Assembly (NCBI GenBank): GCA_964562985.1
Contig: CAZLWE010000024.1
Coordinates: forward strand, 1-43,101
Length of the DNA stretch: 43,101 nt
Source of the DNA: SHLQ01 sp964562985
GTDB taxonomy: Bacteria > Actinomycetota > Acidimicrobiia > Acidimicrobiales > SHLQ01
Reading direction: 5' to 3'
Shown here: in pieces, positions 32,166 to 40,420 of the stretch
How positions within the stretch are numbered: the first letter of the stretch is position 1
Layout of the letters: every line of letters begins with the position of its first letter
Notes under the pieces: generated by a model
The model's input: only the letters and a program-made list of their open reading frames with translations
The model's database searches: none
What the model was told of the DNA's origin: nothing
Made by a program: the position numbers and the translations under genes

Positions 32166-32816
32166 TTAGTGAAACCAGGAGTCGTCGAAGGCTACCTGCG
32201 GCGCTTCAGGGACCTCTGGCTCAACCGGAGCGAGCGGGTCGTCAAGCTCGTCTTCATCCACCGGTTTTGCGAGTCGTAACATGGCGCGGAAGCTCTGGGA
32301 CGTCAGCGGTGTCTGACCAAACCAGAACCGTGCTCGTTCGTCCAACTGTTCGTCGTCGAGGTCGAGAAGGGTGCTCAGCAGCGCGAGGTCGGTCTTGCGG
32401 AGCTGCAAGGGAACGCTCGGCGGAACCTGACGTTGGCGACGGACAGCCGAGGAGAAGCCACGAAGCAGCACGTCGTTGTCGTCGAGTCCAAGTCGGAATC
32501 GAACGCCGAGAGAACCGACCCGCAGCACGCCGAGGGCTGCGTCGTAGGACAGTGGAACTCGGGGTGTATTGGTCGGAGCTTGGGAGATAAGTTTCGAGAG
32601 CCGGATCCCGTAGGTGTCCTCGATCAGTTCCTGCATCTCCAGGTTCACGTCGACTGCTCCGGACTCGAGATCGCGCAGGAGAGATTCACTCACACCGAGT
32701 GACCTTGCCGCACCTTCGAGCGAATAGCCGACCAACGTGCGCGCCGTGGCGATCGCGTGTGCAGCCGCGTGCCCAGAGAGCAGGGGCGCCTCGTGATTGC
32801 TGGGCTGTTCCATCAC
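32166..32816 (-). CDS. XRE-type HTH protein inside the proteasome operon
   Basis: A 216-residue protein with a Cro/C1-type HTH at about residues 17-70: AIATARTLVGYSLEGAARSL, GVSESLLRDLESGAVDVNLE and LIEDTYGI. The rest (LSYDAALGVLRVGSLGVRFR onward) is a second domain of about 90 residues, not recognised, with a Pro/Glu-rich end. It lies between prcA and pafA on the same strand, with 62 and 41 bases to them. It may regulate the operon or recruit substrates; neither is shown. GTG at 32816 or ATG at 32813 are both possible starts; AGGTG is just upstream. Confidence 0.72.
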   Translation of the reverse strand: MMEQPSNHEAPLLSGHAAAHAIATARTLVGYSLEGAARSLGVSESLLRDLESGAVDVNLEMQELIEDTYGIRLSKLISQAPTNTPRVPLSYDAALGVLRVGSLGVRFRLGLDDNDVLLRGFSSAVRRQRQVPPSVPLQLRKTDLALLSTLLDLDDEQLDERARFWFGQTPLTSQSFRAMLRLAKPVDEDELDDPLAPVEPEVPEAPQVAFDDSWFH

Positions 32817-32878
32817 CTAATTTTCGGCGCTCGCGAGGGCCGCTTGAGCCGAAAGTTGACCTATTGCCTGCAAAAATC

Positions 32879-33550
32879 CTACAAATTTCCCAATTCGCCG
32901 TCTGCAACCCGTAAAAAGGTGCGGCGGCCGAGTGTTCGGTTGAGCATGGCCACTTCAAGATCGCCATCTTCGAGCGAACGCTCCGATCCGCCCAAGGCCG
33001 CCCGACATAGCTCTAGGGCGCCTGACGCGGACATTCCTTCGGAGAAGGCGTCCGCTACACGAGCGGTAATCGAGTCGGAGTCTCCCCCGAGTACGACGAA
33101 TTGGCTCTGATCGACGACGGTTCCGTCGTAGAGGATGTGGAACAGCTGTTCTTCGCCAGGCGTATCCGTAATCTCGGCAACGAGGATCTCCACCTCCATT
33201 GGCTTCATTTCGTGGGTGAACGTCTGACCGAGCATCTGTGCGTAATTGTTGGCAAGGCTTCGAGCCTCGACGTCCTCGCGGCTGTACGTGAAGCCCTTCA
33301 AGTCGGCGTGGCGTACTCCGGCGATTCGCAACTGATCGAACTCGTTGTACTTACCAACCCCAGCAAAGGCGATCCGGTCGTAGATCTCTGACACCTTGTG
33401 CAGGGTCGAAGATGGATTCTCGGCGCAGATGAAGATCCCGTTCTCATAGGACATGGCGATAAGCGACCGGCCACGAGCGATGCCCTTGCGGGCATAGTCG
33501 GCCCGGTCCTTCATCATCTGTTCGGGAGCGACATAGAACGGAGTTGTCAT
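32879..33550 (-). CDS. prcA: Proteasome alpha subunit PrcA
   Basis: A 223-residue Ntn-fold alpha subunit. It begins with the alpha-type N-terminal helix (YVAPEQMMKDRADYARKGIARG), which forms the gate and has no catalytic threonine, followed by IALSYENGIFICAEN-like strands and KVSEIYDRIAFAGVGKYNEF. Seven alpha subunits form each outer ring of the 20S core. Its ATG overlaps the prcB stop by four bases, keeping both in equal supply. The C-terminus is shorter than in mycobacteria. Confidence 0.95.
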   Translation of the reverse strand: MTTPFYVAPEQMMKDRADYARKGIARGRSLIAMSYENGIFICAENPSSTLHKVSEIYDRIAFAGVGKYNEFDQLRIAGVRHADLKGFTYSREDVEARSLANNYAQMLGQTFTHEMKPMEVEILVAEITDTPGEEQLFHILYDGTVVDQSQFVVLGGDSDSITARVADAFSEGMSASGALELCRAALGGSERSLEDGDLEVAMLNRTLGRRTFLRVADGELGNL

Positions 33551-34350
33551 GAGTCCACCTCCCGGTGGTTCGCAGCGAATCGCTCGGCGATGGTTTCGAA
33601 ACGGGCGGCGACGTTGTCGTCGTCGATACGGGTGAAGCCCTCAGCGCTAACCGTCACCACGATCGGATAGATGCCGCGGAGTGGATCGGCGCCACCGGTA
33701 GCGGCGTCCGCGTCGGCTGCTTGGAAGAGCGACTCGGCCAACAAATCGACGGCGGCATCCATCGACATCGAGCGACGGTAACCCACCTTGATCACGGTCT
33801 CGGCGTGCAGGGACCCCGACCCAGTTGCGGCGTAGTCGGACTCTTCGTAGCGGCCGCCCGTGATGTCGTACTCGAACAGGCGGCCGGTGTCGCGAGCGAG
33901 GTCGTATCCAGCGAAGATCGGAACCACCGCGAGCCCGGACATGGCTGCGGGCATGTTGCCTCGCAGCATCTGCGACAGTTGGTTGGCCTTACCTTCGAGA
34001 CTCAGGGGAGACCCCTCGACCTTTTCGTAGTGTTCAAGTTGCAGTTGAAAGAGCTTGACCATTTCGATCGCTGGTCCGGCTGCACCGGCGATCGCCACAA
34101 CGCTGTACCGATCGGCGGCAAATACTTTCTCGATCGAACGGTGCGAGATGAGGTTTCCGGCGGTGGCTCGGCGGTCACCGGCCATGACGACCCCATCGGA
34201 GTAGCGCACGGCGACACATGTTGTGCCGTGGGTGATCTGATCGCCGATCACCGCCTCCGGGGCAGGAAACGGCTCGGTGCCCTGTCGCCGTACAAGCTCG
34301 GAGAAGTCTGGTCCCGGGTCCGATCCCAGGGGGTAGTTCGGGAGATTCAC
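33547..34350 (-). CDS. prcB: Proteasome beta subunit PrcB
   Basis: A 267-residue Ntn hydrolase with a propeptide of 42 residues ending GDQITHG; cleavage before TTCVAVRYSDGV frees the catalytic Thr43. Further hallmarks are VMAGDRRATAGNLISHRS with the conserved Asp and Arg/Lys, AIAGAAGPAIEM, and YAATGSGSLHAE. Beta rings sit between the alpha rings and cut proteins unfolded by ARC. The start overlaps pup by four bases and the end overlaps prcA by four. Confidence 0.96.
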   Translation of the reverse strand: MNLPNYPLGSDPGPDFSELVRRQGTEPFPAPEAVIGDQITHGTTCVAVRYSDGVVMAGDRRATAGNLISHRSIEKVFAADRYSVVAIAGAAGPAIEMVKLFQLQLEHYEKVEGSPLSLEGKANQLSQMLRGNMPAAMSGLAVVPIFAGYDLARDTGRLFEYDITGGRYEESDYAATGSGSLHAETVIKVGYRRSMSMDAAVDLLAESLFQAADADAATGGADPLRGIYPIVVTVSAEGFTRIDDDNVAARFETIAERFAANHREVDS

Positions 34351-34538
34351 TGGCCACCCTTCTGGATGTAGCTCTTCACAAAGTCCTCCGCGTTGGTCTC
34401 GAGGACCTCATCGATCTCATCGAGAAGATCATCCATATCCGCCTTGAGCTTCTCGCCTGACTCCGATGCTTCTGGCAGGTCCTCAACGACTTCGTCTTCG
34501 CTTGGAGTACTGCGTTTGATCTGTTCACGTTCAGCCAT
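34347..34538 (-). CDS. pup: Prokaryotic ubiquitin-like protein Pup
   Basis: A 63-residue disordered, acidic protein ending in YIQKGGQ. The C-terminal Gln must be turned into Glu by Dop before PafA can join it to lysines. The middle helix DMDDLLDEIDEVLETNAED binds the coiled coil of ARC. The ATG at 34538 has GGAGGA six bases upstream; the longer in-frame reading to 34766 lies inside dop and is a shadow. Its stop overlaps prcB. Confidence 0.97.
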   Translation of the reverse strand: MAEREQIKRSTPSEDEVVEDLPEASESGEKLKADMDDLLDEIDEVLETNAEDFVKSYIQKGGQ

Positions 34539-34579
34539 GTGGGTCCTCCGTTGAACCAAATCTGTAGTTGGTAAAGGTA

Positions 34580-36079
34580 CTACCCCTCGATGCGTTCGAT
34601 CAGTTCGAGGGGGGTATCGCACTCTTCTAACACGGTAGCGACGTGTTGACGAGTACCTCGGGTCGGCTCCAACATCGGAATCCGTCTCAACGGGTCTGCC
34701 CCGACGTCGAAAACCAGGCTGTCCCAGTTGGCGGCGACGATCTGATCGCCCCACTTTCGGAGACACTCGCCTCGGAAATATGCCCGTGTTTCCTCTGGTG
34801 GATCGGTCACGGCGCGTGCGACGAGCGCAGGGTCGGCCAGTGTCTCAAGGGGCAGTCGCCTCGCGAGCGATCGTTCCGGGCGTAGGTCGTGGTACTGAAT
34901 GTCCATCGCATACAAACGAGCGTCGTCCCAGGTCAGGTCGTGGCGATTCCGGTAGGCATCGAGCAATTGGTATTTCGCAACCCAATCGAGCGAGGTAGCG
35001 AGTTCCATCGGGTCGTCTGCGAGTCGATCGAGTACCTGTCGCCAACGAGCGAGGACATCGTGAGCGACCTCGCCTCCGACGGCCTCGGTGCCGTGTTCCT
35101 CCACGAAACGATGTGCGTCGTCGCAGAGCGCGTCTTGCACATCGATCGCTCGCACCCGCGAACCGTCTTCGAGTTCCAGGGTCTTCTTGACGCTGAGGTC
35201 GAGACTGATCTCCTGCATTGCACGCACAGGGTTCGCGAAGACCCATTGGCGCGAGATCGCGTCGTGTTCGACCATGCCGAGCACGATCGCGGTGACCCCC
35301 ACCTTGAGATAGGTCGACACCTCGCTCATGTTGGCGTCGCCGGCGATGACATGTAGTCGGCGGTACTTACGGACATCCGCGTGCGGTTCGTCGCGCGTGT
35401 TGATGATCGGGCGCTTCAGCGTCGTCTCCAGGCCCACCTGTTCCTCGAAGAAGTCGGCTCGTTGGGTGAGTTGGAAGGTGACCTCGTCACGGTTGAGGCC
35501 GGGGAGTTCGGTACCGACCTTTCCCGCTCCGATATAGATCTGGCGGGTGATGAAGTGCGCTATGCCGGCCTTGACGATTTGGCCGAACGGCGTGGATCGA
35601 TCCATGAGATAGTTCTCATGACAGCCGTAGCTGTTGCCCTTGCCATCGCTGTTGTTCTTGTAGACGACGATCTCATGGCCGTCCGGCAGGTACGACGCGG
35701 CGGCACGCATCGACTCGATGAGGATCTCTTCGCCTGCCCGATCATGGATCAGGACCGACATCGCGTCGCCACACTCTGGGGTCGAATACTCGGGGTGGGC
35801 ATGATCGACGTAGTAGCGAGCGCCGTTGGTGAGAACGGCGTTGACGAGATGGGTCTCGATCTCGGGAGCTAGCCCGAAGTGACCATCGGCGCCGCGAGCG
35901 TCACGGTCGGGCGATTCGTCTTCAAAATTCCACGAGACTCTGGGCGCATCGCCAGGGCGGTTGGCGCTGAGGAACGAGTTGATGAGCATCGACGACGCCG
36001 AGATGGGGTTGGGATCCTCGACGCCCTTAAGGACGATGCCGTACTCGGTCTCAATGCCGAGCGTCTTGGGGACAGCCAT
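34580..36079 (-). CDS. dop: Depupylase/deamidase Dop
   Basis: A 499-residue paralogue of PafA. MAVPKTLGIETEYGIVLKG holds the E-T-E metal site; the insertion WNFEDESPDRDARGADGHFG (about 50-70) is the Dop loop absent in PafA; YYVDHAHPEYSTPECGD, YKNNSDGKGNSYGCHENYLM and KRPIINTRDEPHAD follow. Dop deamidates the Pup C-terminal Gln and also removes Pup from substrates. It directly follows arc with no gap (36079/36080) and is 41 bases ahead of pup. Confidence 0.95.
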   Translation of the reverse strand: MAVPKTLGIETEYGIVLKGVEDPNPISASSMLINSFLSANRPGDAPRVSWNFEDESPDRDARGADGHFGLAPEIETHLVNAVLTNGARYYVDHAHPEYSTPECGDAMSVLIHDRAGEEILIESMRAAASYLPDGHEIVVYKNNSDGKGNSYGCHENYLMDRSTPFGQIVKAGIAHFITRQIYIGAGKVGTELPGLNRDEVTFQLTQRADFFEEQVGLETTLKRPIINTRDEPHADVRKYRRLHVIAGDANMSEVSTYLKVGVTAIVLGMVEHDAISRQWVFANPVRAMQEISLDLSVKKTLELEDGSRVRAIDVQDALCDDAHRFVEEHGTEAVGGEVAHDVLARWRQVLDRLADDPMELATSLDWVAKYQLLDAYRNRHDLTWDDARLYAMDIQYHDLRPERSLARRLPLETLADPALVARAVTDPPEETRAYFRGECLRKWGDQIVAANWDSLVFDVGADPLRRIPMLEPTRGTRQHVATVLEECDTPLELIERIEG

Positions 36080-37834
36080 TTACAGGTATTGTCCGGTTCC
36101 CACGCCTTGTACTTCGCGGCCACCCGTGCCCGAATCTGGTGAGTTTCCGACCAAGGTACGAATGTAGGTGATCCGTTCGCCCTTCTTGCCAGAAATCTTC
36201 GCCCAGTCGTCGGGATTCGTCGTGTTTGGAAGGTCTTCGTGCTCGCGAAACTCGCGCTTGGTCGCGGTGATGAGATCTTCTGAACGCAGACCTGATGTTC
36301 CGCCACCAATAACGCGCTTGATCGCAATCTGCTTGGCACGACGCACGATGTTTTCGATCATGGCACCCGACGAGAAGTCCTTGAAGTACATGACCTCTTT
36401 GTCGCCGTTGCGGTACGTCACCTCAAGGAACTCGTTCTCTTTGTCGGTGCGGTACATCTCACCCACGGCGGCATCGACCATGGCGGCAATCGCCTTGTTG
36501 CGGTCGCCACCGCCGGTCGTGTCGATGAGGTTCTGCTCAATCGGCAGGTCTGGGGTGAGGTAGCGGCTGAAGATCGCCGCAGCCGACAGTTCGTCTGGGC
36601 GCTCGATTCGGATCTTTACGTCCAGGCGCCCAGGTCGCAGAATTGCGGGGTCGATGAGGTCTTCTCGGTTCGACGCGCCGATCACCACGACATTGCGCAA
36701 GGTTTCGACTCCGTCGATCTCGGCGAGCAGCTGCGGCACGATCGTGGATTCGATGTCGGAGCTAATGCCGGAGCCTCGGGTGCGGAATAGCGATTCCATC
36801 TCGTCGAAGAAGACGATGACGGGCCAGCCCTCTGCGGCCTTCTCGCGGGCACGTTGGAACACGAGCCGGATCTGGCGCTCCGTCTCGCCAACATATTTGT
36901 TGAGCAGTTCAGGACCCTTGATGTTGATAAAGAACGACTTAGCCGTCTCGTCCGCTGAAACTTCAGCGACTCGCTTGGCCAACGAGTTAGCCACGGCCTT
37001 TGCTATGAGTGTCTTGCCACAGCCCGGCGGACCATACAGAAGGATGCCCTTCGGGGATGGCAGCTGGTACTCGTTGAACAGGTCGGCATGGAGGAACGGA
37101 AGCTCGATCGCGTCGGTGATTTGCTCGATCTGTTCATCGAGTCCACCGATGTCGTCGTAGGAAACATCGGGCACTTCCTCAAGTACGAGTTCTTCGATTC
37201 CAGGCCGAGGCAGTTTCTCGACGATCATCGCAGCGCGGCCATCGAGGCGCACCAAATCGCCCGGCTTGAGGATGTCGCCCTGCAAGGCCTCGGAGATCTC
37301 TACGACCCTTTCTTCGTCGGCGCGGCCGGTAACCATGGCCCGGTCGGAGCCGAGCAGATCCCGGACGCTGGCTGTCTCGCCCGTGGGCTCGCTGCCGCGC
37401 ACGAGCACGATGTTGAGGCTGTCGTTGAGCACGACCTCTTGTCCGGGTGCGGGAGGTTCATCGATCTCGGGGCTAATGGCCACTCGGACTTTGCGACCGC
37501 CGGCGTAGACATCTGCTGAGCCGTCGTCGTCGTTGATACCTAAGAAGGTGCCGTAGCTCGCCGGAGCCTGCGTCAGCTTGTCGACCTCTTCTCGAAGGGT
37601 GGCGATGGAATCGCGTGCTTCGCGAAGGGTGTAGGTCAGCTTCTCGTTGCGCGCCACGGATTGGGCGAGCTGGCCCTTGGTGTCGAGAATGCGCTCCTCG
37701 AGCACCCGCAGACGGGCTCGGGTCTCGTCCATCTGCTTCTGTTGAACTTTGGATCCGCTTCGACACGACGACAGTTCGGCTCGTAGACGCACAACCTCGT
37801 CGTCCCTGCGGCCATAGTCTTCGTGTTTGCTCAC
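36080..37834 (-). CDS. arc: Proteasomal ATPase ARC/Mpa
   Basis: A 584-residue AAA+ ATPase. Residues 10-90 form a coiled coil (RLRVLEERILDTKGQLAQSV and the helix before it) that binds Pup. Two OB domains follow (about 95-205), then the AAA module with Walker A GPPGCGKT (268-275), Walker B IVFFDE (340-345), the sensor stretch VVIGASNREDLIDPAILRPG, and a C-terminal GQYL tail that docks in the alpha ring and opens the gate. It unfolds pupylated proteins for PrcA/PrcB. The GTG at 37834 has AAAGGTG upstream. First gene of the operon; divergent from the sulfotransferases. Confidence 0.96.
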   Translation of the reverse strand: MSKHEDYGRRDDEVVRLRAELSSCRSGSKVQQKQMDETRARLRVLEERILDTKGQLAQSVARNEKLTYTLREARDSIATLREEVDKLTQAPASYGTFLGINDDDGSADVYAGGRKVRVAISPEIDEPPAPGQEVVLNDSLNIVLVRGSEPTGETASVRDLLGSDRAMVTGRADEERVVEISEALQGDILKPGDLVRLDGRAAMIVEKLPRPGIEELVLEEVPDVSYDDIGGLDEQIEQITDAIELPFLHADLFNEYQLPSPKGILLYGPPGCGKTLIAKAVANSLAKRVAEVSADETAKSFFINIKGPELLNKYVGETERQIRLVFQRAREKAAEGWPVIVFFDEMESLFRTRGSGISSDIESTIVPQLLAEIDGVETLRNVVVIGASNREDLIDPAILRPGRLDVKIRIERPDELSAAAIFSRYLTPDLPIEQNLIDTTGGGDRNKAIAAMVDAAVGEMYRTDKENEFLEVTYRNGDKEVMYFKDFSSGAMIENIVRRAKQIAIKRVIGGGTSGLRSEDLITATKREFREHEDLPNTTNPDDWAKISGKKGERITYIRTLVGNSPDSGTGGREVQGVGTGQYL

Positions 37835-38012
37835 CGAGACACCTTTCGTCTAGTACCACAATAGTGCTTCACCGGACGCCGGAAAGACGACCGGCGTAGC
37901 CCGTTTGGCCCAACCTAACCTCTCCAGCACAGTCGAGAGGGCGACCAATCCACAAAACGAGCTAAGGGTCTTCGCGAGTCCGTTGGTCGCTGCGACGTCG
38001 AAAGCGTGTGGG

Positions 38013-38018
38013 TAGGGT
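38013..38018 (+). promoter_or_regulatory. -10 element TAGGGT, leaderless sulfotransferase
   Basis: TAGGGT is seven bases before the GTG at 38026. Confidence 0.45.
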
Positions 38019-38025
38019 AACCACA

Positions 38026-38916
38026 GTGACGAAGCCACACGCTGCATTTGAGACCACGCTGGACGCACTTCGGGGCCCCGACGGGCTCCCGGGCTTCAGC
38101 CACAACCTCGTCTTGATCGTCGGAGTGGGACGTTCAGGCACAACCGCTCTTAAACAGGCGTTGGGAACTCACCCCCAGCTTCTCGGAACCGACCATGAGG
38201 CTCCACTCCAAAGGGCAATCGCCTCAGCGTTTGGGAAACACCTGACCGGCACCGACGACTTCCGACGCTTCGTTCGTCGAGCGACCGTGGCTGACTGGGA
38301 CAACATTGAGACGTCGTTTCGACGGCTGATCCTCGAAGCGTCGATCGGTGATCACGCTGGTATCGAGCGTCTTCGTTCAGAACACAGCCAAGGCCGTGAC
38401 CTCACGAACATCACCGGGTGGCTCGCGAAGATCGGTGGTTTGCAACGACCCGCTGCTGCAGGTTTCGCCGGTTTGTTCAGTGGTCTAAAGCCGGTGTTGA
38501 TCCACCGCAACGGGATCGACACCGTGCAATCCAGGACCCGCTTTGGGAACTTCGCAGCCGACACCTTTGAGGCCCACTGCAAGAAGTGGGCGTTGAACCT
38601 GCGGTTCCTTCGAGCGCTCGAAGAACAGGCCGCAGTAGTGACGGTTCGCCACGACGACCTCTTGCAGCGCCCAGAGGAACTGTTCGAGCGGGTCTTCACC
38701 GAACTGGGTCTCGACCAGTACCCCGAGCCTGCACACCATGCGCGCAACACACCGTCGCACCCAACCCAAGAAGTCGACGACGGTGAGACGATCGCCGAGC
38801 ACTTCGAAGCACGCGAGGCCGCCCACGAAACGTGGAACGACGAGCAGAAGCGCATCTTCATCGATACCTGCGGCAAGGCCATGCAGGAGTTGGGCTATGA
38901 CATCCCCTTCGCCTGA
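38026..38916 (+). CDS. Sulfotransferase, tandem copy 1
   Basis: A 296-residue PAPS-dependent sulfotransferase. The 5'-phosphosulfate loop is LIVGVGRSGTTALKQALG (about 30-47); the 3'-phosphate site is IHRNGIDTVQSRTRFG, the R...D.V.S pattern of the Sulfotransfer_3 group; VVTVRHDDLLQRPEELFERV is the usual following strand and helix. It moves a sulfo group from PAPS to an unknown acceptor hydroxyl or amine. The GTG at 38026 follows a TAGGGT box; a GTG at 38008 would add six residues. Its end overlaps the second copy by 20 bases; roughly half the aligned residues of the two are identical by eye. Confidence 0.82.
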   Translation: MTKPHAAFETTLDALRGPDGLPGFSHNLVLIVGVGRSGTTALKQALGTHPQLLGTDHEAPLQRAIASAFGKHLTGTDDFRRFVRRATVADWDNIETSFRRLILEASIGDHAGIERLRSEHSQGRDLTNITGWLAKIGGLQRPAAAGFAGLFSGLKPVLIHRNGIDTVQSRTRFGNFAADTFEAHCKKWALNLRFLRALEEQAAVVTVRHDDLLQRPEELFERVFTELGLDQYPEPAHHARNTPSHPTQEVDDGETIAEHFEAREAAHETWNDEQKRIFIDTCGKAMQELGYDIPFA

Positions 38917-39757
38917 CGCGGGATCGCTCCCGGCCTTTACCGATCGCTTGGTCTGCGTCGTTGGTGTTGGCCGCTCAGGCACCACCGTTCTCAAGAACGC
39001 CTTGGGAGCTCACCCCCAGCTGCTCGCCGCACAGTTCGAAGCGCCACTCGAACGTGCGCTCGCGAGTTCCTATGGTCGTCACCTGATCGGATCGGCCGAG
39101 TTCGAGGACTACGTACGCTCGACGACAGTCGCCTCGTGGGACAACGTACGCACGTCGTTCCGCAAGCTCATCGTCGACTCGGCCCTGGGCAATGATGCTG
39201 GCCGAGACCGGCTAGCCGAAGAACGATCCGGCGGCCGCGACGTGGAGGCGATCACGGGTTGGGTCATCAAGGTCGGAGGCTTGTGGCGGCCAGCCGTCAC
39301 CGGCTTCACCAACCTGTTCGACGGCTTCACACCGGTGTATGTCCATCGCAACGGCATCGACGTGGTCGAGTCCCGGCGACACTTCGGGACCTTTGCGGAC
39401 CAGGCCTTTGAGAAGAGCTGCCGGAAATGGGCGTCGGGCCTGACCGTCTTGCGGGCTCTCGAAGAGCGGTGCGACGTGCACATCGTGCGTCATGAGGAGT
39501 TGGTGACCAAGCCGGATGAAACGATGGCCGAGCTTATCGGCGCTCTTGGCTTGGACGCCTCCACGGCACCTGCTGCTCACTTGCAGCAACGCTCCCCCAA
39601 CGCCACCCAACACAGCGATGATGACCTGTCAGTGGCCGAGAACTTCGCTATCCGCGAGCCAGCGCATCTGAGCTGGAGCGACGCGGAGAAGCAGACCTTC
39701 ATCGAGGTCTGCGGTCAGGCCATGAGTACCTATGGCTATGAGATCCCGTTTGCGTGA
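38897..39757 (+). CDS. Sulfotransferase, tandem copy 2
   Basis: A 286-residue paralogue of the upstream gene: VVGVGRSGTTVLKNALGAHP for the 5' loop, VHRNGIDVVESRRHFG for the 3' site, VHIVRHEELVTKPDETM, and an ending GYEIPFA that mirrors GYDIPFA of copy 1. The ATG at 38897 lies inside the end of copy 1, so it is translationally coupled. The pair arose by tandem duplication and may work on related acceptors or as a heterodimer. It converges with the ferredoxin gene, 28 bases between. Confidence 0.82.
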   Translation: MTSPSPDAGSLPAFTDRLVCVVGVGRSGTTVLKNALGAHPQLLAAQFEAPLERALASSYGRHLIGSAEFEDYVRSTTVASWDNVRTSFRKLIVDSALGNDAGRDRLAEERSGGRDVEAITGWVIKVGGLWRPAVTGFTNLFDGFTPVYVHRNGIDVVESRRHFGTFADQAFEKSCRKWASGLTVLRALEERCDVHIVRHEELVTKPDETMAELIGALGLDASTAPAAHLQQRSPNATQHSDDDLSVAENFAIREPAHLSWSDAEKQTFIEVCGQAMSTYGYEIPFA

Positions 39758-39785
39758 GCGCCGTGGGCCTGTTTTCTAGAGTTCG

Positions 39786-40019
39786 CTAGACCTCGATAAA
39801 GATGCACTCGCCGGGGCATTCTTCGGCGGATTCAATGACGCCGTCTTCTTTGCCGCTGGCAACCGCAGCGAGGCCTTTGACGCCGCCCGGTTCGCTCAAG
39901 ATCTTGCCGTCGTCGATGACGTAGGCGAGTCCATCGTCGAGCAGTGCGAACACATCGGGGGCGATCTCTACGCAGATACCGTCGCCGGTGCACAAGTCTT
40001 GATCGATCCAAACCTTCAC
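39786..40019 (-). CDS. Single-cluster ferredoxin, 3Fe-4S type
   Basis: A 77-residue ferredoxin. MKVWIDQDLCTGDGICVEIA holds two cluster cysteines in the CxGDGxC form, where the residue at the usual second Cys is not Cys, pointing to a 3Fe-4S cluster; the third is in EECPGECIFIEV. Such small ferredoxins pass electrons to cytochrome P450s and other oxygenases in actinobacteria; no P450 is present in the window. The GTG at 40019 has GGGAG seven bases upstream. A longer upstream frame has no domain content. Confidence 0.85.
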   Translation of the reverse strand: MKVWIDQDLCTGDGICVEIAPDVFALLDDGLAYVIDDGKILSEPGGVKGLAAVASGKEDGVIESAEECPGECIFIEV

Positions 40020-40170
40020 GTCGTGGCTCCCTGGTAGTTGCGGTGGGCGGAACTCGTTCCGTTCCGGGCCTGCGTTGAGGTTACCGTCGGCCAGAACGGG
40101 CGCGACCTCAAGCAGTTGGGACTTGTAGCAATAGTCAAGCGGCCCCTGCTGTTTGCCGATCACTTCGAGC

Positions 40171-40383
40171 ATGGATGAAGAGATTGAGGAAGTTGCGGGT
40201 GCCCCAACGTCTCGTTTGCGGGCTGGCCTGGGCATGGTAGCGATGGTGGGCGTGGGCGTATTGATCGCGCTCGGCATCACAGCCGCGTCCCAAGATGACG
40301 GCGGCGATGGGTTCTGCAACCTGGCTGTCCCGGTTCTTGAAGACGGGACCCTCGGGGATCTCCCGGACGACGCGTGTGGTTGA
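40171..40383 (+). CDS. Small single-pass membrane protein
   Basis: A 70-residue protein: acidic start MDEEIEEVAG, one membrane segment (LGMVAMVGVGVLIALGITAA, about 20-40), then an acidic tail with two cysteines (GFCNL...DDACG). No family recognised and no clear ribosome site, but the charge and helix pattern look real. It is divergent from the ferredoxin gene (151 bases between) and convergent with the LysE gene. Confidence 0.45.
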   Translation: MDEEIEEVAGAPTSRLRAGLGMVAMVGVGVLIALGITAASQDDGGDGFCNLAVPVLEDGTLGDLPDDACG

Positions 40384-40420
40384 CAGCCCAGATTCGTACT
40401 CCCGCTTCCAACAGGTCTCG

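Noticed and set aside
34539..34766. In-frame N-terminal extension of pup
   Set aside because: It lies antisense-free but inside dop in another frame; Pup is normally about 64 residues and a strong GGAGGA site precedes 34538.
38738..38896. Upstream extension of the second sulfotransferase
   Set aside because: It is out of frame text inside the first copy; the protein similarity begins after the ATG at 38897.
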